64,000 nucleotides of DNA from Streptomyces sp. NBC_00576. Lineage in GTDB: Bacteria > Actinomycetota > Actinomycetes > Streptomycetales > Streptomycetaceae. The stretch lies in assembly GCF_036345175.1 (NCBI RefSeq), contig NZ_CP107780.1, positions 3,596,001-3,660,000 on the forward strand, in the 5' to 3' direction. The notes under the pieces were generated by a model. It was not told the origin of the DNA. It was given only the letters and a program-made list of their open reading frames with translations, and searched no databases. This document shows positions 26,772 to 36,980 of this stretch, in pieces. The position numbers were made by a program, and so were the translations under genes. Numbering within the stretch: position 1 is the first letter of the stretch; every line of letters begins with the position of its first letter.

Positions 26772-29700
26772 ATGCCAAGAATCGGGCAAAGGCGCTCGAC
26801 CGCGAGACGCCTTCTCCACGGCATCACCACGTCGCTGCTCTCACTCACCGTCGCAGCCGGCGCCACCACGGTGATGGCGACGCCGGCCTCCGCCGCCACC
26901 CCCACCCTCACCGTGGACCTGGGCACCACCACCGGAGCCCTCCACTACGGCGCCTCCGGCGCGCTGTACGGCCTGTACGGCCCGGACGTGCCGACCAACA
27001 ACCTCATCGAGGGGATGGGCCTCCAGACCACCAACACGAAGGCCCAGGACGGACAGCAACACCCGGGCTCGGACACGCTGGAGATCGCCAAGCCCTTCGT
27101 GGACAGCGGCGGCAAGGACGTCATGATCTACATGACGGACGTGTACCGCACGTTCAGCTACGAACGCACCAGCTACGCCGCCTACCAGGCAGCCATGAGG
27201 ACCCAGATCGAGCAGGTGATGGCCAGCCCCTACAAGGACCGCGTCGTCCTCGTCCCCTACAACGAGCCCGACGGCATGTGGTTCCAGGGCATGCGCACCC
27301 AGGCGGGGCCGCTGGCCGCCTTCAACTCCGAGTGGCGGCAGACCTACAACTTCATCAAGGGCATCTGGCCCCAGGCGCGGCTGGCCGGCCCCAACGTCTC
27401 CAGCTACACCGAGTCCGCCCTCAAGGGCTTCCTCACCTACTGCAAGGCCAACAACTGCCTGCCGGACATCGTGACCTGGCACACCCTCGGCAGCCCGGCG
27501 GACGTGCGCAGCACGGTCGACAACTACCGCGCGGCCGAGACCTCGGTGGGGATCCCCTCGCACCTGCCGATCAACCTCAACGAGTACGCCTTCCGCTACC
27601 ACCTGACCGACCCCGGCCAGATGGTCCAGTGGATCTCGGCCATGGAGGACGAGAAGATCGACGGCAACCTGCCGTACTGGAACATCAACGGCAACCTCGG
27701 TGACTCCGCCGCAGCGCAGAACACGCCCAACGCCCAGTGGTGGCTGTACAACTGGTACACCTCCATGAGCGGCAACACCGTCAAGGTCACCGGCGCCGAG
27801 AACGACGCCGCATACACCCTTCAGGGTCTGGCGAGCCTCGACACGGCCAAGAAGCAGGCCCGGGTCATCCTCGCCGGGGGCGGCACCAGCGGTGACTCGA
27901 ACACGGTCATCAAGAACATCGACCCCGCGGTCTTCGGCAGCACCGTGCACGTCAGCGTCTTCCAGGACCGCTACAGCGGCTACATCGGCGCAGCGGCCAC
28001 CCCGACCCGGCTCTCCGACGCCGACGTCTCCGTGGGCACCGACGGCTCGATCACCGTGCCCGTCACCCTCGACGCGATGTCCGCGTACCAGGTGATCGTC
28101 TCCCCGGGCGGCACCGGCAGCACCACCGCCTCCGACAGCACCTGGACGGGCACGTACGAGGCCGAGAACGCCACGCTCAGCGGCAGCGGCTACAACATCA
28201 ACACCGAGGGCACCCCCAGCAGGCTCGACAAGTTCGCCACCTCCGGCACCAAGGACGTCGGCGGCCTGCGCACCGGCTCGACCACGGTGATCTCCTTCCC
28301 CGTCTCCGTCCCCACCACCGGCGACTACGACCTGTCGGTGTTCGGCAACAACTACGCCAAGGACGCCGACGTCAAGGGCCCGACAAACGTGTACGCGCGG
28401 GTCGACGGCGGCGCCTCGACCAGGATCGACATCCCGGTGGGCTTCCAGTGGGTGGTGTGGGGGCACAGCGACACCACCGTGCACCTCACCGCGGGCAGCC
28501 ACACCATCACCCTGGCCACCACCGGCGACAACGGCGCGACCACGGTCGGCGACGCCATCGTCGACAAGATCGACCTCCGGTACAAGGACGCCGCGGTCCA
28601 GGGCACCAAGCTCTACGAGGCCGAGCAGGCCAACCTTTCGGACAGCGGCACCGCCACCTACGCCTCCCAGGGCCAGTCCGGCGCGGGCGCGGTGAACCTC
28701 ACCTCCGGCAAGTCCGCCACGTTCTGGGTGTACTCCGAGCGGGACGGCTACGCGGACCTGACGGCCCGCTACCGCAACACCGGCCAGGCCGACCTCACCG
28801 TCAACGGCAAGGCCACCGACGACCAGACCCTCTCCGGCGCGACGACCGGCGCCTGGTCCACCTCCGCGAACCGGGTCTACCTGAACAGCGGCATCAACAA
28901 GGTCAAGGTGACCGGCACCGGCGGCACCCTCGCCCTGGACGACCTGGCCGTCACCCCGTTCAGCGCCACCGACGCCGTCACCACCGGCAATGTCGTCACC
29001 TACCAGGCCGAGAGCGGTACCCTCGCCGGCACCGCGGCCGCCGACACCACCTACAGCCAGGCCAACGGCGGCGTCGTCACCGGCATCGGCAACGGAACCG
29101 CCAACTCCCTCACCCTCAACGTCAACGCGCCCGAGGCCGGCACGTACGCCATGACCATGCGCTACGCCAACGCCGAGGAACTGCCCTCCAACCACTACAA
29201 CCCCGACCTGTACGCCGAGCACGCCGACGTCAGCGTCAACGGCGGTGCCGCCAAGCGCGTCAACTTCGCCAACACCCTGCACTGGAACCAGTTCAACGAC
29301 TACACCGTCCCCGTGACCCTCACCAAGGGCGCCAACGCCGTCAAGTTCACCGCCTCACAGCTCTACGACTACGACGGCACCACCATCGGCCTGGTCTACT
29401 CCGGCGGCGGCAGCGACATCGGACAGCCCATGCGCTCCAGCTCCGCGCCCCACCTCGACCAGGTCTCCTTCGCGCCCGCGAGCCTGCACATCGGCGCCTC
29501 GACCGGCTTCTCCTCCACGGCCGTCGCCCAGCACAGCGGGCTCTGCCTCGAAAACCCCGCCCAGTCGACCGCCGACGGCACCCAGTACCGGCAGAACACC
29601 TGCGGCACCGGCCAGGAGCAGCGCTTCGACTTCCACCCCGTCACCGGCGCGGCCGGCACCTACACCGTCGTCAACCACTTCAGCGGCAAGTGCCTGGACG

Positions 29701-29966
29701 TCGCGAACGCTTCGACGGCCGACGGCGCCATCGTCGAGCAGTGGACCTGCAACGGCGGCACCAACCAGCGGTTCAACCTGCGCACGGTGACCGCATTGGG
29801 CAACAGCCACGACTACCAACTCGTCGCATCGCACAGCGGCAAGTGCGTCGACGTCAGCACCATCTCCACCGCACCCGGCGCCCTCGTCCACCAGTGGACC
29901 TGCGACACCGGCAGCACCCTGAACACCAAGAAGAACCAGATCTGGCGGCTCTCCGGCAAGGACTGA
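26772..29966 (+). CDS. Secreted multi-module glycoside hydrolase (clan GH-A-like) with three CBM35/6-like modules and ricin-type lectin
   Basis: A 1064-residue exported enzyme. The signal peptide ends near residue 42 (TPASAAT). The catalytic domain covers about 45-450, with a likely acid/base Glu165 in PYNEPDG and a likely nucleophile Glu271 in INLNEYAF, the paired strand-end Glu residues of TIM-barrel clan GH-A (GH39/GH5-like). Three beta-sandwich modules open with YEAENATLSG (about 460), YEAEQANLSD (about 613) and YQAESGTLAG (about 743), as in CBM35/CBM6. The C-terminus (about 911-1062) is a ricin B-type (CBM13) lectin with three SGKCLDV/QxW repeats. ATG follows GAAGGG. The polysaccharide target is unknown. 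Confidence 0.87.
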   Translation: MPRIGQRRSTARRLLHGITTSLLSLTVAAGATTVMATPASAATPTLTVDLGTTTGALHYGASGALYGLYGPDVPTNNLIEGMGLQTTNTKAQDGQQHPGSDTLEIAKPFVDSGGKDVMIYMTDVYRTFSYERTSYAAYQAAMRTQIEQVMASPYKDRVVLVPYNEPDGMWFQGMRTQAGPLAAFNSEWRQTYNFIKGIWPQARLAGPNVSSYTESALKGFLTYCKANNCLPDIVTWHTLGSPADVRSTVDNYRAAETSVGIPSHLPINLNEYAFRYHLTDPGQMVQWISAMEDEKIDGNLPYWNINGNLGDSAAAQNTPNAQWWLYNWYTSMSGNTVKVTGAENDAAYTLQGLASLDTAKKQARVILAGGGTSGDSNTVIKNIDPAVFGSTVHVSVFQDRYSGYIGAAATPTRLSDADVSVGTDGSITVPVTLDAMSAYQVIVSPGGTGSTTASDSTWTGTYEAENATLSGSGYNINTEGTPSRLDKFATSGTKDVGGLRTGSTTVISFPVSVPTTGDYDLSVFGNNYAKDADVKGPTNVYARVDGGASTRIDIPVGFQWVVWGHSDTTVHLTAGSHTITLATTGDNGATTVGDAIVDKIDLRYKDAAVQGTKLYEAEQANLSDSGTATYASQGQSGAGAVNLTSGKSATFWVYSERDGYADLTARYRNTGQADLTVNGKATDDQTLSGATTGAWSTSANRVYLNSGINKVKVTGTGGTLALDDLAVTPFSATDAVTTGNVVTYQAESGTLAGTAAADTTYSQANGGVVTGIGNGTANSLTLNVNAPEAGTYAMTMRYANAEELPSNHYNPDLYAEHADVSVNGGAAKRVNFANTLHWNQFNDYTVPVTLTKGANAVKFTASQLYDYDGTTIGLVYSGGGSDIGQPMRSSSAPHLDQVSFAPASLHIGASTGFSSTAVAQHSGLCLENPAQSTADGTQYRQNTCGTGQEQRFDFHPVTGAAGTYTVVNHFSGKCLDVANASTADGAIVEQWTCNGGTNQRFNLRTVTALGNSHDYQLVASHSGKCVDVSTISTAPGALVHQWTCDTGSTLNTKKNQIWRLSGKD

Positions 29967-30004
29967 CCCGACCCGCCACCGACAACGGCACACGATGGGG
30001 CATC

Positions 30005-30030
30005 GGCCCGCCGGCATCCTCCGGCGGGCC
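30005..30030 (+). terminator. Terminator hairpin after the glycosidase cluster
   Basis: A 10-bp stem GGCCCGCCGG with its complement around a 6-nt loop lies 38 bp after the stop codon. Confidence 0.8.
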
Positions 30031-30120
30031 GGGCACGTTTCTTGATGAGCGTCAGAAACCCTGCCCGTCGCGAACTCCGAACAGTTCCACCATATCGGCG
30101 GACGTGACCGCGCGACGTCC

Positions 30121-31257
30121 TCAGCGCGGGTACGGATCGGCCAGCGGCAGCGGTGTCCGAGCCGCTTCCAGAGCTGGCTCCGGAAAGGCGGGGCCGACGG
30201 TGTAGAAGCGGGCACGGGTACGGCCGACCGGTGTCAGGACGTCGGCCGCAACCAGATCCCGCAGGTCGCGTTGGGCCCGCTGCAGGCTCAGGTCCTCCGC
30301 TCGTTCGTAGCGTGTACGACGCACCCGCCCGGACATCGCCACGTCATGCAGAGCAGAAACCACCCTCTCCTCCAGCCCCCGGACCTCCGCGAACTCACCG
30401 AGCAGGACCCACACCCGACTCGAACGATCCAGGCGACTACGTACGGTCTGCGCCTGCTGGTGGTAGGCAGTGAGGTTGAAGCGAACCCAGTCGGAGACGT
30501 CCTGGTCGGGGCGGTAGGTGGCACCCCGGCGCTGCAGCTCCCGGTAGTACTCCCATGTATTGCCGGGGCGCCCCAGCCAAGCCTCGATCGAGGAGAATTC
30601 GGGGGCCAGTTCTCCCTCTCTCGCGATCATGAGTGTTTGGAGGGACCGGGACATACGGCCGTTTCCATCCGCCCACGGATGGATGGAAACGAGATGCAGA
30701 TGCGCCATGGCGGCCCGCACCAGTGGGTGGGTGCCATCGTCCGTGTTCAACCACTCGACCAGTTCGCCCGTCAACGCAGGCACATCGGCCGCGTCCGGCG
30801 CCGTGTATGCCGCGATGCTTGAGTCGCGGACGTCCGTCACGTACACCGCTCCGCGTCGCCACTGCCCGGCCGGCTTCCTCGGGCTGTGCCGGTGTCCCTG
30901 CAGCATCCAGTGGAGCGCGTTGAGGAGCTCCTTGCCATAACGGAAGTCCGAGGCATCGTGCAGCGTCTGGATATAGGTCATCATCCGCTGATAAGCGAGC
31001 GTCTCCTCGCGGTCCTCCTCGGAGACATCGACATCCCGCTCGCCCTCGAGAAGATCCTCGACGTCGACCGTGGACACTTTGAAGCCCTCGATCGAGTTGG
31101 AGGCCGCCACCGCGTCGGCTGTCAAGAACTTACGCAGCCCCTCAGTCCACTTCGACGGAGCGGACCGGACCTGTAGGCGCAACGAGTGGCGAAGATCGTC
31201 GACTTCGCCAAGAACGCGCTGATCCTCGGCATTGAGAACAGGCGTGGGGAAGAGCAT
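30121..31257 (-). CDS. Class II Fic-domain protein with C-terminal winged helix
   Basis: A 378-residue Fic/DUF4172-type protein. The core motif HPWADGNGR starts at His193, the catalytic base for AMP transfer (or other nucleotidyl transfer) to target hydroxyls. The N-terminal autoinhibitory motif SNSIEG (Ser53, Glu57, Gly58) identifies class II, where the Glu blocks ATP. The C-terminal part is a winged-helix-like domain ending in TPVGRTRARFYTVG, common in Fic proteins that bind their own operator. The ATG at 31257 is preferred because a promoter lies directly in front; the open frame offers nine more codons. No antitoxin partner is encoded. Confidence 0.88.
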   Translation of the reverse strand: MLFPTPVLNAEDQRVLGEVDDLRHSLRLQVRSAPSKWTEGLRKFLTADAVAASNSIEGFKVSTVDVEDLLEGERDVDVSEEDREETLAYQRMMTYIQTLHDASDFRYGKELLNALHWMLQGHRHSPRKPAGQWRRGAVYVTDVRDSSIAAYTAPDAADVPALTGELVEWLNTDDGTHPLVRAAMAHLHLVSIHPWADGNGRMSRSLQTLMIAREGELAPEFSSIEAWLGRPGNTWEYYRELQRRGATYRPDQDVSDWVRFNLTAYHQQAQTVRSRLDRSSRVWVLLGEFAEVRGLEERVVSALHDVAMSGRVRRTRYERAEDLSLQRAQRDLRDLVAADVLTPVGRTRARFYTVGPAFPEPALEAARTPLPLADPYPR

Positions 31258-31263
31258 GCACAC

Positions 31264-31299
31264 ACCGTATAGTGACGCAAACATTACGTCAATGCGTCA
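31264..31299 (-). promoter_or_regulatory. Fic promoter with a TGACGCA inverted repeat across the -35 box
   Basis: On the minus strand, TTGACG (31292-31287), 17 bp, then TACGGT (31269-31264), with the ATG only 6 nt further, implies a leaderless mRNA. An inverted repeat, TGACGCA (31273-31279) and TGCGTCA (31293-31299), encloses the -35 box and could bind the Fic winged helix or another repressor. Confidence 0.6.
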
Positions 31300-31303
31300 G
31301 TGA

Positions 31304-31685
31304 TCCACCGTTGGAGAGTCGTTGCAGGTGTCGCAGGATGCGCTCCGCGGTGGGCGGGTCGGCGAGCCGGGGGATGCCACGGTCGGCATCGCGCGGGCCG
31401 TCCCGTTGCAGTTCGATCGGATGCAGTTCCACGACCCGGAGGGCGCCCCTGTCCGACCCCGCGCGACTGTCCCTCTGCCGGCACCTGGTGAACGAACCCA
31501 TCACCACATCCGACCTGGCCGTACGGACCGGGATGACCCTGTCCCAGGTCTCCCGCCACCTCGGACGCCTGCGCGAGGTGGGTCTGCTGACCTCCCGGCG
31601 GGACGGCCGACAGATCTACCACCGGTTGGACACGGACCGCCTCACGCATCTGGGCGTGGACGTGCTGACCTCGATCATCCGCTGA
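31304..31685 (+). pseudogene. Decayed ArsR-type regulator (C-terminal remnant, frameshifted)
   Basis: The 3' part in one frame, from about 31448 to 31685, encodes a clear ArsR winged helix: LSDPARLSLCRHLVNEPITT, TGMTLSQVSRHLGRLREVGL, then GRQIYHRLD and DVLTSIIR. The preceding protein-like sequence (VGIARAVPLQFDRMQFHDPEGA) is in a different frame and joins near 31445, suggesting a frameshift. It resembles the C-terminal third of actinobacterial DUF5937-ArsR proteins of about 350 residues; the rest is absent. A short intact gene starting at ATG 31374 is possible but would have an Arg/Ser-rich, shadow-like N-terminus. Confidence 0.6.
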
Positions 31686-31763
31686 AGGCCGGTGCCGACG
31701 AACGGCCGCACGGTTTCGTCTTCGCACACCGGCCGGTTGAGGGATGCGAGACGACAACGAATC

Positions 31764-31796
31764 GTCGATGCCGGGCCAGACCAGCCCGGCATCGAC
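31764..31796. terminator. Bidirectional terminator
   Basis: A 13-bp perfect stem, GTCGATGCCGGGC with its complement around a 7-nt loop, lies between the ArsR remnant and convergent ychF. Confidence 0.82.
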
Positions 31797-31848
31797 GGCC
31801 GCTTCTCCTTCTGTATCTCATTTCCCCAGGTCAGCGACGTGGCGAAAT

Positions 31849-32937
<1,089 letters not shown>

Positions 32938-33135
32938 GTTGCGACTTCCCGTACGAGAGGAGGGTGAGGAGGGTGGAGACGATCCCTCAGTCTACGGGCT
33001 GCCGTACCCCCCGTCCGGCGCCGTATCGAACCCTTGGCCAAGGTCGGTCCGCGGTCTGTCCGTCGGCGTGTCTTGACCGCCTGTTCGGCGTGTCTGAGGG
33101 GTTGTTCCGTGCACAGGCCCACCTAGGTTGGTCCA

Positions 33136-33702
33136 GTGGAGCAACACAGGATCCGACACCGTCCCCCGCGCTCCGGCCCCGCCCGGCCCGGCCGCGGCGC
33201 CCCGCCGGCCCCGCGCGGCGGCCGTGCCGCAGGGCAGGCGGCGGCCGGATCCCGGCGGCCCGCGGCCACCGCCCGACGGTCCGCTCCACCGGTCGTGCAG
33301 GCTCTGCGGCGGATGCCGAACCCCCGGCTCACCGGTCTCGGCGGCGGGCTGTTCTGCGCCGCGCTGATGTTCGCGCTCGGCTGTCTCGACCAGTTGCTGT
33401 TCGGGGCGTCCCTGACGGCGTACGGAGTGCTGTTCCTGCCGGTGTGCGTGCTGACCGCGGCCTGGGTGCGGGGCGCGGACCTGGTGACCGCGCCCGTCGT
33501 CGCACCCATCGCCTTCACCGTGGGCCTGTTGCCCGTGGCAGACGGTGACGGTGTCTTCGCCCGCCTGATGGGCATCGTCACCGCACTCGCCACCGAGGCC
33601 GGCTGGCTGTACGGGGGGACGCTCGTCGCGGGTGCCATCGCGACCGTGCGGAAGGTCCGCCTGATGAACCGGCGGCCGGGGCGGACCCGCACGCCCGTGT
33701 GA
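33136..33702 (+). CDS. DUF6542-type membrane protein
   Basis: A 188-residue protein with an Arg/Pro/Ala-rich cytoplasmic N-terminus (about 1-60) and four probable membrane helices (about 65-165). It resembles actinobacterial DUF6542 proteins of unknown function. The GTG start lies 6 nt after TAGGTT (33124-33129), with TTGTTC 16 bp further upstream, so the mRNA is probably leaderless. Confidence 0.78.
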   Translation: MEQHRIRHRPPRSGPARPGRGAPPAPRGGRAAGQAAAGSRRPAATARRSAPPVVQALRRMPNPRLTGLGGGLFCAALMFALGCLDQLLFGASLTAYGVLFLPVCVLTAAWVRGADLVTAPVVAPIAFTVGLLPVADGDGVFARLMGIVTALATEAGWLYGGTLVAGAIATVRKVRLMNRRPGRTRTPV

Positions 33703-33770
33703 GGCACCGGGTTCTCCGGTCGCCCTACCGGGGGTTCTCCTGGCCGCCCGTCCCGCATCTCCCCGCCCGG

Positions 33771-34517
33771 TTACGCCTTCTTGGCCGCCCGCATCGCCGC
33801 GCCCACGATCCCCGCGTTGTTCTGCAGCTGCGCCGGGACGATCTCCGCCCGGATGCCCTCGATCAGCGGCAGGAACTTCTGGGACTTTCGGCTGACGCCG
33901 CCGCCGATGATGAACAGCTCGGGGGAGAACAGCATCTCGACGTGGGCCAGGTACTTCTGGACGCGCTGGGCCCAGTGCTCCCAGGTCAGTTCGTGGTCGT
34001 CCTTGGCCTTGGTGGACGCCCTGGTCTCCGCGTCGTGGCCGTGCAGCTCCAGGTGGCCCAACTCCGTGTTCGGGACCAGGACGCCCTCGGCGAAGAGGGC
34101 GCTACCGATGCCCGTACCGAAGGTGAGGAGGGCGACCGTGCCTTTGCGGTCGCGGCCGGCGCCGAACTGCATCTCGGCGACGCCCGCCGCGTCCGCGTCG
34201 TTCAGCACCGTCACCGGGAGGCCGCCAAGGCGGTCGCTCAGCAACGCGCGCGCGTCCGTGTCGATCCAGTTCTTGTCGACGTTCGCCGCCGTACGGATCG
34301 TCGAGCCGTCCGTCACCACGCCCGGGAAGGTGATCCCGACCGGGCCCGTCCAGCCGAAGTGGCCGACGACCTCCTTCACGCCGTCCGCCACCGCGTCGGG
34401 CGTGGCCGGGTGCGGGGTCAGCACCTTGAAGCGCTCCTCCGCGAGGTCGCCCCTGTCCAGATCCACAGGGGCGCCCTTGATCCCTGACCCGCCGATGTCC
34501 ACGCCGAAAATGTGCAT
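33771..34517 (-). CDS. ppgK: Polyphosphate-dependent glucokinase
   Basis: A 248-residue ROK-family kinase that phosphorylates glucose with polyphosphate (or ATP). The phosphate-binding DIGGSGIKG is at residues 6-14, the sugar-binding and catalytic region is TVLNDADAAGVAE, and GTGIGSALF follows. The TELGHLELHG segment is characteristic of PpgK rather than ordinary ROK kinases, which have a Cys-rich zinc site there. ATG lies 6 nt after TAACGT, implying a leaderless transcript. Confidence 0.93.
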   Translation of the reverse strand: MHIFGVDIGGSGIKGAPVDLDRGDLAEERFKVLTPHPATPDAVADGVKEVVGHFGWTGPVGITFPGVVTDGSTIRTAANVDKNWIDTDARALLSDRLGGLPVTVLNDADAAGVAEMQFGAGRDRKGTVALLTFGTGIGSALFAEGVLVPNTELGHLELHGHDAETRASTKAKDDHELTWEHWAQRVQKYLAHVEMLFSPELFIIGGGVSRKSQKFLPLIEGIRAEIVPAQLQNNAGIVGAAMRAAKKA

Positions 34518-34546
34518 GGCTCTACGTTACGGCGTACGACTGACAG

Positions 34547-35566
34547 TCACTCACCCGAGGGGGTATGTGCGGGCGCCGCGCCTTTGCGCCGGCCCACCAG
34601 CTCCGCCGCCTCCGCCCGCAGGTCGCGGCGCAGTTCCTTCGGCAGGGAGAACGTGATGGACTCCTCGGCCGCCTTGACGAGCTCCACGTCCTCGAAGCCG
34701 CGCCGGGACAGCCACTCCAGGACCTGCTCGACCAGGATCTCGGGGACCGACGCGCCCGAGGTGACGCCGACCGTCGACACTCCGTCCAGCCAGGCCTCGT
34801 CGATCTCGTCGGCGAAGTCCACGAGGTACGCCTCGCGGGAGCCGGCGAGCTTCGCGACCTCGACCAGGCGGACCGAGTTCGAGGAGTTCTTGGAGCCGAC
34901 GACGATCACCAGCTCCGCCTCCTCGCCCATCTGCTTCACCGCGAGCTGGCGGTTCTGGGTGGCGTAGCAGATGTCGTCGCTGGGCGGGGAGATCAGCTGC
35001 GGGAACTTCTCCTTGAGGGCGTCGACGGTCTCCATCGTCTCGTCCACGGAGAGGGTGGTCTGGGACAGCCAGACGACCCTGGACGGGTCGCGGACCTCGA
35101 CCTTGGCAACGTCCTTCGGCCCGTCGACCAGCGTGATGTGGTCCGGGGCCTCGCCGGAGGTGCCGATGACCTCCTCGTGGCCCTCGTGACCGATCAGGAG
35201 GATGTCGTAGTCCTCGCCTGCGAAGCGGACGGCTTCCTTGTGGACCTTGGTGACGAGGGGGCAGGTCGCGTCGATGGTCGCGAGCTTGCCTGCGGCGGCC
35301 TCGTCGTGCACGACGGGGGCGACGCCGTGCGCGGAGAACATGACGATCGATCCCTCGGGGACCTCCGCGGTGCGCTCGACGAAGATCGCGCCCTTCCTCT
35401 CGAGGGTCTGTACGACGTATTTGTTGTGCACGATCTCGTGCCGGACGTAGATGGGGGCCCCGTACTGTTCGAGGGCCTTCTCGACGGCGATCACGGCGCG
35501 GTCCACGCCCGCGCAGTAGCCTCGGGGGGCGGCGAGCAGGACACGGCGGCCAGGCGAAGCGGTCAT
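34547..35566 (-). CDS. ispH: 4-hydroxy-3-methylbut-2-enyl diphosphate reductase
   Basis: A 339-residue IspH/LytB, the last enzyme of the MEP isoprenoid pathway, reducing HMBPP to IPP and DMAPP. The three Cys residues that hold the [4Fe-4S] cluster are in PRGYCAGVDRA, IDATCPLV and DDICYATQNRQ. His residues in VRHEIVHNKYVV and the catalytic Glu region HEGHEEVIGT are present. The ATG at 35566 lies 7 nt after TACGAT, so it is preferred over the ATG three codons upstream. Confidence 0.95.
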   Translation of the reverse strand: MTASPGRRVLLAAPRGYCAGVDRAVIAVEKALEQYGAPIYVRHEIVHNKYVVQTLERKGAIFVERTAEVPEGSIVMFSAHGVAPVVHDEAAAGKLATIDATCPLVTKVHKEAVRFAGEDYDILLIGHEGHEEVIGTSGEAPDHITLVDGPKDVAKVEVRDPSRVVWLSQTTLSVDETMETVDALKEKFPQLISPPSDDICYATQNRQLAVKQMGEEAELVIVVGSKNSSNSVRLVEVAKLAGSREAYLVDFADEIDEAWLDGVSTVGVTSGASVPEILVEQVLEWLSRRGFEDVELVKAAEESITFSLPKELRRDLRAEAAELVGRRKGAAPAHTPSGE

Positions 35567-35610
35567 GTGAACCATCGTAAGGCCGCGCTCGGTGTGGCGA
35601 TGATTGTGCG

Positions 35611-35722
35611 GTTTGCGCTCCCGCCGCCCCTACCCGTCCCATCCTGTTCCTGGGGGCTGCGCCCCCAGACCCCCGCTGTCGGCCCTGAAGGGGCCTCGTC
35701 CTCAAACGCCGGACGGGTTGCA
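35611..35722. repeat. Dispersed intergenic repeat, copy B
   Basis: The blocks are the same as in copy A: CCGCCGCCCCTACCCGTCCC, a GGGGGCTGCGCCCCC hairpin core and CCTCAAACGCCGGACGGG. It lies between divergent ispH and xseA. Confidence 0.85.
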
Positions 35723-35762
35723 AGGTGCCCGGTGTGTCAGTGGTGGCCGTTAGTCTCGCGGT

Positions 35763-36971
35763 ATGGCTCTCAATACGTCAGCTGACGCTCCGCTGCCTGT
35801 CGGTGAGGTGTCGCGGCTCATCGGGGGGTGGATCGACCGGCTCGGTGCCGTGTGGGTCGAGGGGCAGATCACCCAGTTGTCACGGCGGCCCGGCGCGGGC
35901 GTGGTGTTTCTGACGTTGCGTGACCCCTCGCACGACATCTCCGTCGGCGTCACCTGCTATCGGCAGGTGTTCGACGCCGTCGCCGATGTGGTGAGCGAAG
36001 GGGCCCGCGTCGTCGTACTCGCGAAGCCCGAGTGGTACGCGCCTCGGGGGCAGTTGTCGCTGCGGGCCACCGAGATACGGCCCGTCGGGGTGGGGGAACT
36101 GCTCGTCCGGCTGGAGCAGTTGAAGAAGGCCCTCGCCAACGAGGGACTGTTCGCCGCCGAGCGGAAGAAGGCGCTGCCCTTTCTGCCCCACCTCATCGGG
36201 CTCGTGTGCGGACGGGCGTCCGCCGCCGAGCGGGACGTCCTGGAGAACGCCCGGCGCCGCTGGCCGGCCGTCCGTTTCGAGGTGCGCAACGTCGCCGTGC
36301 AGGGCGTGCACGCCGTATCGCAGGTCGTCCAGGCCGTGAAGGAGCTGGACGATCTCGACGAGGTGGATGTGATCGTGGTGGCCCGGGGCGGCGGGAGCGT
36401 GGAGGATCTGCTGCCCTTCTCCGACGAGCAGCTCGTCCGGGCGGTCGCCGCCTGTCGTACGCCCGTCGTCTCCGCCATCGGGCACGAGCCCGACCAGCCG
36501 CTGCTCGACTTCGTGGCGGATCTGCGGGCCTCCACTCCCACCGACGCCGCCAAGAAGGTCGTCCCGGACGTGGGTGAGGAGTACGAACGGGTGCGGTTGC
36601 TGCTCGATCGGGCCAGGCGGGCCGTTCACGGCTTCGTCGAGCGGGAGGAGCGCGGACTCGCGCACGCCCTCGCGCGGCCCGTCATGGAGGATCCGCATCG
36701 GATGATCGACGAGCGGGCCGACCAGGTCACCTCCCTCGTCGAGCGATCGCGGCGCACCCTCGGTCACCTTCTCGACCGCGCCGACTCCGAGCTGTCCCAC
36801 ACCCACGCGCGCGTGGTGGGCCTCTCCCCCGCCGCGACCCTGCGGCGCGGGTACGCGGTGCTGCAACAGGCCGACGGGCACGTGGTCCGGGATCCGGGTG
36901 AGGTGGTGGCCGGCGAGGCGCTGCGGGCGCGGGTCGCCGAGGGTGAGTTCACTGTCCGAGTCGATGTCTAG
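35763..36971 (+). CDS. xseA: Exodeoxyribonuclease VII large subunit
   Basis: A 402-residue catalytic subunit of exonuclease VII, which degrades single-stranded DNA in both directions. The N-terminal OB-fold domain (VGEVSRLIGGWIDRLGAVWVEGQITQL, to about 105) precedes the nuclease domain with IVVARGGGSVEDLLPF and SAIGHEPDQPLLDFVADLRASTPT, followed by a coiled-coil region. The ATG lies 6 nt after TAGTCT. xseB starts 9 bp downstream. Confidence 0.96.
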   Translation: MALNTSADAPLPVGEVSRLIGGWIDRLGAVWVEGQITQLSRRPGAGVVFLTLRDPSHDISVGVTCYRQVFDAVADVVSEGARVVVLAKPEWYAPRGQLSLRATEIRPVGVGELLVRLEQLKKALANEGLFAAERKKALPFLPHLIGLVCGRASAAERDVLENARRRWPAVRFEVRNVAVQGVHAVSQVVQAVKELDDLDEVDVIVVARGGGSVEDLLPFSDEQLVRAVAACRTPVVSAIGHEPDQPLLDFVADLRASTPTDAAKKVVPDVGEEYERVRLLLDRARRAVHGFVEREERGLAHALARPVMEDPHRMIDERADQVTSLVERSRRTLGHLLDRADSELSHTHARVVGLSPAATLRRGYAVLQQADGHVVRDPGEVVAGEALRARVAEGEFTVRVDV

Positions 36972-36980
36972 GGTGGGCGC

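Noticed and set aside
26841..29282. 813-residue open frame on the minus strand
   Set aside because: It is antisense to the modular glycosidase, is Val/Gly/Arg-rich from GC bias, and has no recognisable domain. It is a shadow.
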